Shown here one piece after another: positions 1 to 10,509 of a stretch of DNA of 64,000 nucleotides. The notes under the pieces were generated by a model. That model had not been told where the DNA came from and made no database searches. It worked only from the letters and a program-made list of their open reading frames with translations. The stretch's first letter is position 1. Every line of letters starts with the position of its first letter. Position numbers and translations under genes: made by a program. Source of the DNA: Pseudofabraea citricarpa. Lineage: Eukaryota; Ascomycota; Leotiomycetes; Helotiales; Dermateaceae. The stretch is taken from the NCBI GenBank assembly GCA_029641185.1, contig JAPWGK010000010.1, positions 1,364,001 to 1,428,000 of the forward strand. Direction: 5' to 3'.

Positions 1-1120
1 CGCCGATACAGTTTTGTTAATCGTGAAGATGCTTGACGTGGCTACTTTGACCCAACTGTATCATTACTCTCAATCACTGGGCATGGAACCTCTTGTCGAA
101 GTTAATACTGCCGAAGAGATGTCGATAGCGGTAAAGCTTGGAGCCAAGGTGATTGGTGTCAATAACAGAAACCTTACCAGCTTTGAAGTAGATCTTGAGA
201 CGACAAGCCGACTTTTGGATCAGGTGCCAAAGGAGACTATTGTCTGCGCGTTGAGTGGTATCTCTGGCTCTGAAGACGTCAAAGCTTATCAAAATAATGG
301 CGTGGGAGCCGTCCTTGTCGGCGAGGCGCTAATGCGGGCCAAGGATACTGCAGCTTTCATTCGTGAGCTCCTAGGAGGATCAAAACCAGCTATCAAATCT
401 AAGCCTGGAAGTCTCTTGGTTAAGATATGCGGTACGAGAAACCCAGAGACGGCTCTCGAGGCAGTTAAGGCCGGAGCTGACCTCATTGGAATGATACTTG
501 TGCCGTCTAGGAGTCGTTATGTTCCACTTGAAGTTGCTATGGCTATTTCTAAAGTTGTTCATCAAAGTTTTGACTCATCAACACCCATTGAAAATACCCA
601 CTTAGACGACAGTCAGGCATCAGACTTCTTTTCTCGTGCTACATCAAAGCTCACAAGCCGCCGCCCATTGCTGGTGGGTGTTTTCTTGAATCAGCCTCTC
701 GAAGAGGTACTGGCTTTGCAAAAAGCCTATGATTTAGACATTGTACAACTTCATGGCGATGAACCGCTGGAATGGGCAAGTATTATACCTGTACCGGTTA
801 TCCGCAGCTTCAAACCAAATCAGCCAGGTCTTGGTAGAAGAGGTTATCATACCATTCCACTTTTGGACTCTGCTGGCGGTGGATCTGGGAAACAATTGAA
901 TATGGCAGAAGTCACGGATGTCTTAACCAAAGATCAAGGCCTAAGAGTCATGCTTGCAGGTGGCTTGAACCCAGATAATGTTGAAGCTGCTGTCAAAGCT
1001 GCTGGTGATATTGGCGATAGGATAATTGGCGTAGATGTGAGCAGTGGAGTCGAAGTCGACGGGGTGCAAAGCGTTGAAAAAATAAGGGCGTTCATCAAGG
1101 CTGCCAAAAGTGTTCGGTAA
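1..1120 (+). CDS. trpC: Tryptophan biosynthesis protein, C-terminal IGPS and PRAI part (5' end outside window)
   Basis: Partial at the left edge; the open frame begins at base 2 and runs without an intron to TAA at 1118-1120. The visible ~372 codons hold the end of indole-3-glycerol-phosphate synthase (motifs [29 protein letters not shown]) followed by a complete phosphoribosylanthranilate isomerase barrel (KICGTRN with the catalytic Cys, [37 protein letters not shown]). In filamentous ascomycetes these domains follow a glutamine amidotransferase domain in one trifunctional cytosolic protein of the tryptophan pathway. That N-terminal part should lie upstream but cannot be seen here. An insert of about 40 residues between the two central PRAI strands is Ser/Thr-rich. 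The family assignment is secure; only the missing 5' part is inferred. Confidence 0.95.
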   Translation, partial: ADTVLLIVKMLDVATLTQLYHYSQSLGMEPLVEVNTAEEMSIAVKLGAKVIGVNNRNLTSFEVDLETTSRLLDQVPKETIVCALSGISGSEDVKAYQNNGVGAVLVGEALMRAKDTAAFIRELLGGSKPAIKSKPGSLLVKICGTRNPETALEAVKAGADLIGMILVPSRSRYVPLEVAMAISKVVHQSFDSSTPIENTHLDDSQASDFFSRATSKLTSRRPLLVGVFLNQPLEEVLALQKAYDLDIVQLHGDEPLEWASIIPVPVIRSFKPNQPGLGRRGYHTIPLLDSAGGGSGKQLNMAEVTDVLTKDQGLRVMLAGGLNPDNVEAAVKAAGDIGDRIIGVDVSSGVEVDGVQSVEKIRAFIKAAKSVR

Positions 1121-2116
1121 ATGTTTTAGCCAGTTATTGCTACTGGATTCTGCTAGTTACATTAAAACCTGCAATTAATGTTGTGCAGCTTGTTTCCTTC
1201 CGCAATTAATCCTGAAGTGTTCATCGCTACTCCAGATACTTTCTCGCATCTGTTCTACGAAATACTAGAGGCTCGGTCTGCTATTAGCGACTTGGCATTC
1301 AGGGGCAACATCGCTAAATCTTGGCTCGGTTCCTCCAACCCTACCGACCCACTCGTACTCTATACCTTTTCTTAAAATCACTCCATATTTTCGATCACGG
1401 CATGTAGGTCGTGTTGCCTTGAGTCTCAGTTTGCAAGATGAGTCTTGACTTGTTTATCTTAACCACGCAGCAGTTAAAGATTATCTGCCGATCAAGATGG
1501 TCTAGGTGGCTAATCGCTAATAGATTCAATATGGTAATCTCACTGCAAAAGATGCATATTATTTTAGCAGAACATCATTAGCAGTCTTTGATTTGACAAA
1601 TTTTATGTGCAATTAAGTACTTATCTCACTCCGAGTTTGCTTTAGATGGTAACTTAGGAAATAAAAGCCCACAGCGTGCTATAGTTGTCACTATCAAAAA
1701 GGATCCACTATCTTAAAGTATGTGTGCACCTCCTAAAATATCTTCTCTAGGAGTTCCCTCTTGACATTAACTATTAATTGATATCGAAATGGCCCTTGAA
1801 CTTCTCTGCGTAGTCAACTTCACCGGAGTCTATGGCCGTAGATAACTCTTTCTATTATCTTCTGCATAAAACGTCAACCTCTACCAACACATATTCAGAT
1901 TTTCCCTTCTCACACCCGTACGACAAGCTCTTATATTCAATATCGACACATACTTTCGCGTCCTCCCCTTTCCACATCCATACAACAAGGTTTGAAGCCT
2001 TCATCTGCATGGTCTCCTTCCCATAGTCTTACAGCCAGCCCTTATCTTCAACTTCAACCTTTACCAGCTCATATCTTCATCTTCAACCATCTAACAACCT
2101 ACAAAAACCATCAACC
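1121..2116. other. Intergenic spacer
   Basis: AT-rich spacer between the trpC stop and the BRCT gene. Only short open frames (the longest about 65 codons) without recognisable motifs. The last ~200 bases, rich in C, T and A (TTCATCTTCAACC-type tracts), look like the 5' leader of the next gene. Confidence 0.5.
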
Positions 2117-3316
2117 ATGCCAGCAGTCAGAACCCAGAACACCACGAGAGCCCATAGGGCCAATCCAATTAGCACAGCTAGAAGGGGAAACCCCAAGGCC
2201 AAGTCCAAATCATGCAAACCAATCTTTGCTAGAGCCACCATGTCTATCGCGGGTGACTTTACTGCCTTCCGGAGCAGTTGGACGCATGAGAAGATGGCTT
2301 TATGGATTACCAATCATGCAGGCACGTATGTCCCGCAGGTTACAAGCGAGACCACGCATCTGATTTGTACGATTGATGAGTTTAAAGCCAAGTCACAACA
2401 AGGTAACCATCTAAATATGCCTAACTCCTATTGAAATACTAATAAAATATAGTCAGAGAAGCCTGGAAGCTCGGTTCACGTTGTCATATTGTGACTGCAG
2501 ACTGGCTTGAGGACTGTTTGGATGGCAAAGTCAGGCTCCGATCAGTTAGAGATTATAAGCTTAGCCGGGTATTGAAGCGGATTAAAAAGGGCAAAAAGGC
2601 ACAAGAAGAGTACAAAAATCGGTTCGAAGAAGGTGTCAAGGCTGGAGAAAGCTTTGCAGGTAACAGTAAGCCAACTCTTTGTCCGAGGAGTTGGAAGTCT
2701 GCTTACCTGCAGCAAGACGGCTTGTATCGAATCTGCTATGATGATACGGCTTTTGAGTACAAAGTGGTTCTTACAAGAATCAACATGATCAAAGGATTCG
2801 TTGAGAAACATACCATCTACGTACGCATCATATCCTTCCTTTCCTTAGCCCAATAAACGCTGACAGATATCATAGCTCTTCGAGTCTGTTGTTAAACCTC
2901 CTCTATTTATGTGTGCTGCCAAGTTTTCCCGTCCTTGCCGCGAGACTATTTATTACGACGAGAAAACGAAAACTGGCAACACCGCCATCCCAAAGTTATT
3001 CAGAGATGCATTCAAAGACTTTACTGATATCTTCCGCAACAAAACCGGAGTAGACTGGGATGAAAGACTCGAGGGCAAGAATATCGAGGGAAAATTCGTT
3101 TACACTCCTCCGAAGCTAGGCAGACCTGTTGGCCTACTTCCTTATGGTTACGTGCGTCCGGAGGAGAGAGAGGTTGAAGGAGAGAATGGAGATGATGGTT
3201 TGGTTTACGACACGGATTCCGAAGCCGATGAGACAGAAGTACCCACCCCTGGAACCCTAGTACATGCTGGTGGTAATAACGGTTCTACTTCATCTTCTGG
3301 GGATTCAGACTGGTGA
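2117..3316 (+). CDS. BRCT domain protein with degenerate WGR-like region, no PARP catalytic domain
   Basis: Three exons 2117-2402, 2453-2820, 2876-3316 (364 aa); the frame closes across both introns. Choosing the nearer AG of the second intron would put TAG in frame, which fixes the acceptor at 2875. Residues ~42-115 form a BRCT domain: AGDFTAF start, THLICT strand and the conserved Trp of TADWLEDCL. A basic linker follows, then ~160-325 resembles the WGR domain of poly(ADP-ribose) polymerases (the FRNKTGVDWDERL segment and GKFVYTPPK), but the W-G-R core itself is absent. The C-terminus is acidic and Ser-rich. BRCT-WGR-PARP order is known from fungal PARP; here the polymerase domain is missing. 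A nuclear DNA-damage or chromatin adaptor role is inferred. BRCT call firm, WGR relation moderate. Confidence 0.8.
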
Positions 3317-3818
3317 AGGATTGCTCGTTTGAGCCTGGAGCCCTGATCACGTCTTCTGAAATGCTTCTCTCTATCTGGTTCCCCCTTTTCTTCCACTAGT
3401 TTGCACCAAATTATCTGAATCTTTCAATGAGGTTTCAGCATACACACAAATAATTCTTCCCCTTTATATTCTAATGGCTAGCTAGGTGGAGGCAGCAATT
3501 TAATTCTTTTTTCTTTCATCTTTTAACTTCGTATATTCCATCTAACACCGGGGAGTCGTAGCGCTCTCCTGGCATTCTATACAGGGCAGAGAGGTTAGTT
3601 ACAGGATTGGTGGTAGATGTGGTACCCCAGACTTTTATTTAAAAATTTAACACTCGAGGCTATGCGATGCACATCAAACCCACAACATACTCAAGTAGGA
3701 TCAAGGATATTACATATTTATTGATCTACAAAATGCAAGAATACAGGAATACGTTCATATTGGTATCTACCCCCAACCCCGGAACTCCTCAAGACTCCGG
3801 ATAAAAGCATTGCCTAAC
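3317..3818. other. Convergent 3' spacer
   Basis: Spacer between the 3' ends of the BRCT gene (+) and USE1 (-). AT-rich with T-tracts around 3500-3530 and 3640-3660. No gene seen. Confidence 0.5.
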
Positions 3819-4811
3819 TCAGAATCGGAGCTTAGGCAGGGCGAACACAATGAGAATGGCGATGACCATCAATCCGGCAATCCATGCGTACATCATCATA
3901 CGGCCCCACCAGCCCTTGCCTTCTGTCATCGTCCTCAAGTATCCCATCCTCCTCTGTGCCGCTTCCATCCCGCTCTCGTTCTTATCCAATGTCTGGTTTG
4001 TAGAGTCTAGAATCTCTTTCTCGTCTTCGAGTGATGCAGAAAAAGCGTGGGATTGAGCCTTCAGCTGTGCAGCCATGGAAAGCAATGAAGATGTAAGAGC
4101 TTCCTGCTCAGTCCGATTATGCGTTAGGAGTGCTTCAGCTGTCGCAGTAGAAATCCCCGTATCGGTAGCCTGGGAAGTGGGAAAGCGAGAACGGAGGACG
4201 GGTTGATCTACTGGGGGAGAGGCTGCAATAGCCGCAGCTATGAGTTCGGGGTTGGGTGACTGTGGTATTGGATCCCCCGTATCATAGTCTTGTGAGGATG
4301 AAGCCTGATCATCGGTTTCGGGTGGTGTGTCCTCGCCTAGAATATCTTCGCCGTCGCTCGTATCAACTTCCTCTTCGGATTGGCCGACCTAGTCTTCCAT
4401 TACTACCCATAAAAAGTGGTATACGCAGTAGAATTTACCTCGTTCAGCTCATCCAACCTCTCCATGAAACGCTCAATGAGTTCCCGTTTCTTGATTAAAT
4501 CCGTCTGCGTTTCCTGCTTCTTGGTCTGCACTTTAATCCCTTGCGCGTCCTGCTCCAATCTTGTAAGTAGACCCCGTGCATACTTTACATTCTATAACCA
4601 TTATAAAATCAGAATATGGTCTTGAGGCTCATTCTATCTTTGTCCTTACCTCTGCAGTCTTCTCTCGTTCTGAGCTTGATTTACGAAGCAGGGATTCTGT
4701 AGCTTCATCTGGGGTTAGGAGTGTCTCTCGTAACCGTGCAATGATTCGTGTGAGGTTTATGCCTGCGGGATCTTGAGTCGGGCCTCCTAGAGTAGTTGAT
4801 ATTCGGGCCAT
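3819..4811 (-). CDS. USE1: USE1-type ER SNARE
   Basis: Exons, 5' to 3' on the minus strand: 4811-4650, 4591-4439, 4388-3819; 294 aa, frame closes. The N-terminal helical half starts MARISTTLGG and contains the YARGLLTRLEQD segment. An acidic, Ser/Pro-rich linker follows, then a C-terminal SNARE-like helix (LLTHNRTEQEALTSSLLSMA through SHAFSASLEDEKEIL) and a tail anchor (MMMYAWIAGLMVIAILIVFAL) with only a few residues behind it. This is the architecture of Use1, the unconventional Q-SNARE used in Golgi-to-ER retrograde transport with Ufe1, Sec20 and Sec22. It is divergently transcribed from KTI12 across ~790 bp. Identification rests on the C-terminal half; the N-terminal half diverges in the family. 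Confidence 0.88.
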
Positions 4812-4949
4812 GTTGTCTTGAGGTAATATTTTTGGTTGGAGACTTCCTATCTATGATGCAAGGCTGAAGTATGTCGTCGGACATGTCGGAGCGGGTCTAC
4901 TTTTATCCCTACAACAATCTCGACACGGTCTAGTTCCTTCGTGTAGTTT

Positions 4950-4957
4950 CACGTGAC
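4950..4957 (+). promoter_or_regulatory. CACGTGAC E-box-like element near USE1
   Basis: Exact CACGTGAC 139 bp upstream of the USE1 start. CACGTG(A/C)-type boxes are bound by bHLH factors such as Cbf1. A second identical copy lies at 5500-5507 on the same strand near KTI12. Function is inferred. Confidence 0.4.
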
Positions 4958-5499
4958 ATTAAGATCTTTAGCTTTGTTCCTCTCTCGTAGCCTTATTGCA
5001 GGTCGATAGTTAGCTAATTAGATGTCACAAAATCTAAGATCTAGGTGCCATGAGCTTAACGTAGGTTATAAGTAGTAGTCTGCTTTAAATTTGGATGTGA
5101 CCTGTAGCATCTTGACCAACACTCCGCTCGCTTCTCGGCTAATCTCGCTGGAGTGTTGCATTTCGAGCTGGATGTTGGTAGCCCTTTGGCCTCTTTTTTT
5201 GATCCAGTAAAAGTTGAGTTAGATATTTGGGGGCCTAAAATAAATCTCATGATTTTTGAAACAAGGAAAAAAGACATTTTTGGGACTTTTAAGCAGAGAT
5301 TAGTAAAGAACGGAATCAAGTTCAAAAGCTTTTCATTTGAATTTAATTTTCTCATCACCTTTCTGAGTATCTAACTAAGTATAAAGATTAGCTCATTTTT
5401 GAAGTCTATTCAGAATTAAATTCTAGGTACCTAGATAACTCTGCACTCCGTACGGAGTATTAACCTTCTCTTTAATGCTGCTAAGCACATCCTTATCGC

Positions 5500-5507
5500 C
5501 ACGTGAC
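5500..5507 (+). promoter_or_regulatory. CACGTGAC E-box-like element near KTI12
   Basis: Exact copy of the element at 4950-4957, located 91 bp upstream of the KTI12 start codon, so each of the divergent genes has one copy in its proximal promoter. Confidence 0.4.
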
Positions 5508-5597
5508 TAAGTATCTTATCGCGTTACCATGAACTCCCGCTTAGAATTTCTTCTTCCCCGCCATCTCTCACTCCTTCGATTTTACAATCAACTCACC

Positions 5598-6602
5598 ATG
5601 CCTGTAAGCTTTCTTGCTGGCAAAACTATGCCTCCTCGATGCTAACCATACACACCGAACCAGCTCATTATCTTGTCAGGATTTCCTACTTCTGGGAAAA
5701 CGTATCGCGCACAGCAGCTATGCGACTATTTCCAGACACGAATCAATACTCTCCCACCTTCCTCGACTACCCCGCCTCGAATTCACCTCATTTCAGATCA
5801 TACTCTAGCTATATCACGTAACGTTTACAATCTTGAATCAAAGGATGCCCATGAGCGCTCAAATAATGCCTCAGAAAAAGATGCGCGAGCGACTATCTAT
5901 GGAGCTGTAAAGAGAGTCTTAAGTAACAAGGACATTGTAATTTTGGACGGCGCAAATTACATCAAAGGATGGCGATACCAATTGTATTGCGAGGCGAAGG
6001 CAGTTCGAAGTACCCACTGCATTGTACACATCGGAACACCGGTCGAAAAGGCGAAGGAAATCAACGAGGAACGGCTAGCCAAGAAAGAAAATGAAGCCGT
6101 TACCGACATAAAGGAAGAGGGTAAGCCGTATGAAAAAGCATGCTGGGACAATCTCGTGTTTCGATACGAAGAACCAAATGCATTTACACGGTGGGACAGT
6201 CCGCTCTTCACAGTATTATGGGAGGATGAGGCCCCACCATGTGAAGCCATTTGGGAAGCATTGATTGGTTCTGATGGTGGGAAGAAAGTGGTCAAACCCA
6301 ATGCTGCTACCGTCATGAAGGCTGCGAGTAGCGAAGATTACCTCTACAAATTGGACCGGAGCACACAGACCATTCTAAATCAAATCTTAGAATGGGCAAA
6401 AGATCACCCTGGAGAAGGTGGTGGGGTATTAGACTTTGGTGAAAGAATGGAGTTGGAACTTCCCAGTAACCCTGTTGGCTTACCTGCTTTACAAAGATTG
6501 CGAAGGCAGTTCATAAGTCTCAACAGACCAAATCCTGTTCCTGTCAAAAGGATAAGAGAAAGCTTCGTGGCGTATCTAAACCAATCCTTTGAAACCATGT
6601 AG
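5598..6602 (+). CDS. KTI12: KTI12, Elongator-associated P-loop protein
   Basis: Two exons 5598-5603 and 5664-6602 (314 aa). The first coding exon is only six bases (ATG CCT); splicing restores the canonical N-terminus MPLIILSGFPTSGKT, whose P-loop (GFPTSGKT, residues 8-15) sits right at the start as in Kti12 and the related tRNA-Sec kinase PSTK. The second exon alone would lack a proper start. Further signatures are VILDGANYIKGWRYQLYCEAK, RYEEPNAFTRWDSPLF and a C-terminal RLRRQFISLN/RIRESFVAYLN region that fits the family tRNA-binding domain. Kti12 binds Elongator and tRNA and is needed for wobble-uridine (mcm5U) modification. The branch site GCTAAC at 5641-5646 supports the intron. Confidence 0.93.
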
Positions 6603-6915
6603 GCACCAGCATAGCGGGAAAGCGTTTAGAATTATTATGGGATACCCTGGTGTTGAAGGTGTTGAGTTTGGCAGCCAATTTCAAATATCTGGATATAAAT
6701 CCACAACCAGTTTGGCCAGAAGGTAGAGTGTTCAAATGACTCGGACTACAGTAACAACAAAAACTTGTGGGCCACCAATGATGGCATCGCTTTATCAAAT
6801 CAATCCTTGGTTGGATTTTGCATTCTATTCTTAACATTCCCGATATCAATTTCCCCCTAACCAAGAATGACTTTTAGTTATCAGGATACGTAGCTCTTGA
6901 GTGAGATACATTGCT
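6603..6915. other. Convergent 3' spacer
   Basis: 3' flank between KTI12 and the alpha/beta hydrolase. No gene seen. Confidence 0.5.
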
Positions 6916-7887
6916 TCAGCTACTTGCTCTTTTCATCCACTTCACAACGTCATCGCCCCAATCCTCACCAATTCCACTCATCAAAGCCGCAACTGGGGTA
7001 AAGTGGTTATGACCTTTGATCGTCCGAAAGCTTAAGTCATCTTCTCCCCAGCCCTTCTTCCAAAGATCAACGAAGTCAGTCACAGTCTCGATAATCTCAT
7101 CTTCCGGATCTAATTCATCCACAAGCACCAAGGTTCTGGGGATCGCTAGTTCCTTCTTGGATTCCCCTCTTTCAATGGCTGCTGTTAGAAGTCCATAAGG
7201 GCAACGAGTTTCAACTTCTGCAGGAGAGCCAAAGTATCGTTCGTTCGTCAAGGCTCTAGCCTTATCCGCCGACTTGAAATGGTGAGGAACTGAAAGATCA
7301 ATAAACCCTTGGAGCACCAGCCCTCCTTCGCCGGTAGCCATCTCTTTTCTCTGTTCCAAGAACCTTGGCTCAAGCAAGAATGTGCATGAATGCAAGCCAC
7401 CAGCAGAATTTCCCATCAGGAAAAGGTCAGTCTTTGCACTTCTAGTTATATTGCGCTCCAACCATCTCATAGCTAGAGAAATATCTTCAGCGCCGGAGGG
7501 GAATACGGCGTCTTCACCACCTCTCTCGGAATTGACCCTCCTATAGTCCGGAATTACGACTCGGAATCCGCGGGTTGCAAAGAAGGCTCCGAGATTATGG
7601 TACATCAGTCCTTCTGGGATCATGAATTCAGGCACGATCTTATCGCCTCCTATCAGACCACCCCCGTAAGCGAAGAGGAGAACCGGCGCGGTGTCTTGAG
7701 AATCCGAAGGGAGATATATGTCAAGTTTTTGCCTTGGATGGGAGCCGTATGTTTCTGTTGTACGCTTCACACTCAGGATGGCGTCTTTATTCTTCAGCAA
7801 GAGTGGCGCAAAGATTTTGCATGATGGCACGAGGATCTTCAGGATTGCTGGCCCAGCGGATTCATGAAGAGCCTGTACCTCTTCCAT
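6916..7887 (-). CDS. Alpha/beta hydrolase (esterase/lipase, hydrolase-3 type)
   Basis: Single-exon, 323 aa. An alpha/beta-hydrolase-3 (HSL-like) arrangement is visible: oxyanion-hole segment YGGGLIGGDK (residues ~74-83), nucleophile elbow GNSAG with Ser161, an acidic residue near DELDPED (~257-263) and His293 in KGHNHFTPV. The HGGG of classic HSL enzymes is YGGG here, as in several fungal carboxylesterase-like proteins. No signal peptide, so probably cytosolic. Start MEEVQALHES is the first Met of the frame and gives a normal length. It is divergent from the quercetinase-like gene with ~560 bp between start codons, which suggests co-regulation. Substrate unknown; an ester or depside is my inference from the neighbour. 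Confidence 0.85.
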   Translation of the reverse strand: MEEVQALHESAGPAILKILVPSCKIFAPLLLKNKDAILSVKRTTETYGSHPRQKLDIYLPSDSQDTAPVLLFAYGGGLIGGDKIVPEFMIPEGLMYHNLGAFFATRGFRVVIPDYRRVNSERGGEDAVFPSGAEDISLAMRWLERNITRSAKTDLFLMGNSAGGLHSCTFLLEPRFLEQRKEMATGEGGLVLQGFIDLSVPHHFKSADKARALTNERYFGSPAEVETRCPYGLLTAAIERGESKKELAIPRTLVLVDELDPEDEIIETVTDFVDLWKKGWGEDDLSFRTIKGHNHFTPVAALMSGIGEDWGDDVVKWMKRASS

Positions 7888-8449
7888 TGTTCGTTTCTTG
7901 ACGTCTGTTGGTATTCAAGGTATCTTTATCTTCAGAAGCAGCAGATTTCCGAGATAGAGAGGAAACAATATAGTATTACGATCTGAAAGAGAGGGGATGT
8001 AATATCAACACGTGATTCTCGCACTCGAGGAGAAGGTGGGGCCGCAATACGAATCCTCAAACTGGTATTGAACCACGCCTCTCGCTCTTCGGACTTTAAA
8101 TAGTCCATGAAGACGAGCAACAAAAGAAGATGAATGCATAGGTTTGGCCTACGATTCGGCCCCTCAGTCCAACTTCTAATGATCCGTCCACTTTCTCCAA
8201 AGCCTTACCCCGCGTTGGTGCGTTGGTGGGGTGGAAGACAAGCACTCTCCATCCCAAGCGGGTGGATTGACCGGCATGTTTCCACTCCACTACGAAACAT
8301 GTCCACCTTGGAATCCGTTTCGGGAGATACATAAGGAAAGCTTTCAGTTATGTCTGAGGAAAATAAAAGAGACTAATTCCGATAGCTTCCACCTTGATCT
8401 ATCTCTGTTTGGCATACTTCTCTCAAATCTTTAGCATCTCTTTTTAAAA
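7888..8449. other. Divergent promoter region, hydrolase/bicupin
   Basis: 562 bp between the start codons of the alpha/beta hydrolase (-) and the bicupin (+). Contains an ACACGTGAT E-box-like site near 8010. Small overlapping frames at 8096-8434 have no motif and are taken as non-coding. Confidence 0.45.
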
Positions 8450-9610
8450 ATGGCTATAGAAACACTATCATCTCCACCAGGAAAAGGTGATCAAGCCTAT
8501 GTTATCCCCTGCTATTCGGGAGAATTATGGACTATTCCCACGTCGAACTCAACAATGCGTATGCTGGTCACTGGGAAAGAAACATACAACGCATTCGCTC
8601 TGGTAGGAACTGGTGGGACTTTCGACAAGGTAAGTTCTCCAAGTGCCAAGGTTCGACAGTACATGCCTGCTAAATCACAAAATAGCCGATCGGCTTCCAC
8701 TACCACAAAGAAGCACATGATGTGTTTTTGTGTCTAAAGGGACGAATTAACGTCTGGGCAAATGATTCGGCTCGTTCGCTTTACCCTGGAGATTTTGCCA
8801 GTGTCCCCCCTGTAAGAAGTCATCTTCTTCCTTACCCTTTCTCGTGGTTTCTAATGTAAAGGTCAGGGAACGATTCATCAATACCAAATTGATGCTGCAC
8901 ATACAGAGTTCATAGGGTTAATTATCCCCGGTGGATGGGAAGAGTTCTTCCGCTTCATAGGTGAACCTTACGAAGGACCGCTCTTCCCAACCAGTGACCG
9001 TCGCAACCCCTTTGAGGTGCTCATCCCAAAGCTTATGGCGGCAACCGAGAAATTCGACATGATCCCTGTGCGAGAAAAAGCACACTTCGATCCGCAGCCC
9101 TGGGATGGCAGCGAGACCAAACTGCCTGGGAGGTGCGAGAACGGCGGTTATTTCCTCAGGGACGGTGCGGGCGACAAGTTTGCCGTGGGAAGCACCGTGG
9201 TCAGACCGCTGTGCACGCGCAAAGAGACCGATGGAAGATTCAGCATCTATGAGCTACAAGGAAGCAGATATACTGCCGGCAGAGAGACCAAGACGCTCCA
9301 GTTTGCAGAGACGCATCATGCTATCTTTACCGTCGAGGGCGTCTTGAAGCTGACGGTCGATGGGAGCGATATCAAGACCACAGCGAGCGAGACGACTTTC
9401 GTCCCTGCCGGGGCGAAGTGGAGTCTTGTTGTAGAGAGCTCGTGGGCGAGAGCGTACGTGTTTGCGAACGGTGGTGGTGTGGGAGAGGTCTTCACGAGCT
9501 TGGGCTCGAAATATGAACTCCCTTCGGTGCCGAGGGCAGAAGAGAGCGAGCCGACGGATCCGGCTAAGATGAAGGCGTTGGCTGAAGAGTTGAAGTTCAC
9601 TGTGATATGA
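8450..9610 (+). CDS. Quercetinase-like bicupin dioxygenase
   Basis: Exons 8450-8629, 8686-8811, 8867-9610; 349 aa, frame closes. Two cupin barrels are visible. In the N-terminal barrel GFHYHKEAHDVF gives His65 and His67, and TIHQYQ gives His106: the histidine pattern of the metal site in fungal quercetin 2,3-dioxygenase. At the position where that enzyme has its Glu ligand, this protein has Asp72. The second barrel (FAETHHAIFTVEGVLKL, ETTFVPAGAKW) has fewer candidate ligands and is probably structural. Length matches Aspergillus quercetinase (~350 aa), but no signal peptide is visible, so it may act inside the cell. Likely reaction: metal-dependent dioxygenation of flavonols or a similar aromatic enol. 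Superfamily firm, substrate uncertain. Confidence 0.8.
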
Positions 9611-10509
9611 TATAGCAAAGAAATTTATTATACATTTTGTATATGAGAGTTGTGTAATTGTGCATAGGCATAGGTATGTGTTGTCAGCACTAAGAAAGAA
9701 TATCCTTTCGCATTGAAAGCGAAGACATGTTGGGGTACTAAGCGAGTCTTAAGATGGCATTGGAGAGTCATTGGAATTATACTAATGATTAATATCGCCA
9801 GTTATCTAGGTAGGTATACTTCTTAATCTGACAAATCAGATTAGCTGAAAAATAACGAATCCAACCTACCTGCCTACCTAGGTATGCTACTAAACTAGTG
9901 CGCTAAAATTTGCTCGTTGCAAGTCGGTGGAATAATATCTTGTCCATCTTCACCATGCCTCAGAATTCTGCTGCTTTCCACAATTCAGGACGTTGCTCTC
10001 ACCTCAGCCGGCTTATTGGTTTATTGTTTCAAGCATGATAGGATAGAGGTAGAATATCGCACTGTGGTATTCATCCTAAGTCTAGGCTCTAAGATCCACT
10101 GATCTCCATGTACTCACTTCCCCAACCTCCAGGTTTTAGATGGCCAAGCTATCGAGACACTGCCAAAATCCCCGCATAATTTCTCTTCTTTCTTGCTCAT
10201 TGCCCCAGAGTCTGCCATAGGCTGGGCGTGCTCTACCTAGTACCTATTTCCTACAGTGTCTGCCTCAGGATCGTCTGCCTCTCGCGCCATTCGCACCGTT
10301 CAAATATATTGGTCTGCGTCCACTCCAGATGTCTATTCTTTCACGGCGCGTCGAAGACGAGACTCGCAATATAACAGGTCGTTGAGCCTCCTGAGACGGT
10401 TGCCACTGGAGTTGACATCGAGTACTTGAATCCGCCAAACACGCCAGGACTAAGAGAACTCGTCAGCCTCGCGCACAGAAGACGACATGGTTTTCTTTTC
10501 TTTTTCGCC
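9611..10509. other. Intergenic spacer
   Basis: No gene recognised. At 9800-9890 there is CTAGGTAGGTA/TACCTACCTAGG-type sequence, partly self-complementary, of a kind scattered in this window (also near 5430, 13410, 29120 and 53575). Confidence 0.45.

Larger units (their letters stand above)
4812..5597. other. Divergent promoter region USE1/KTI12
   Basis: Shared 5' region of two divergent housekeeping genes. It holds two CACGTGAC boxes (listed separately), a perfect 14-bp palindrome at 5445-5458, and an AT-rich middle section at 5200-5430. Open frames of 73 and 100 codons here lie in AT-rich sequence and show no family motif. Confidence 0.5.
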
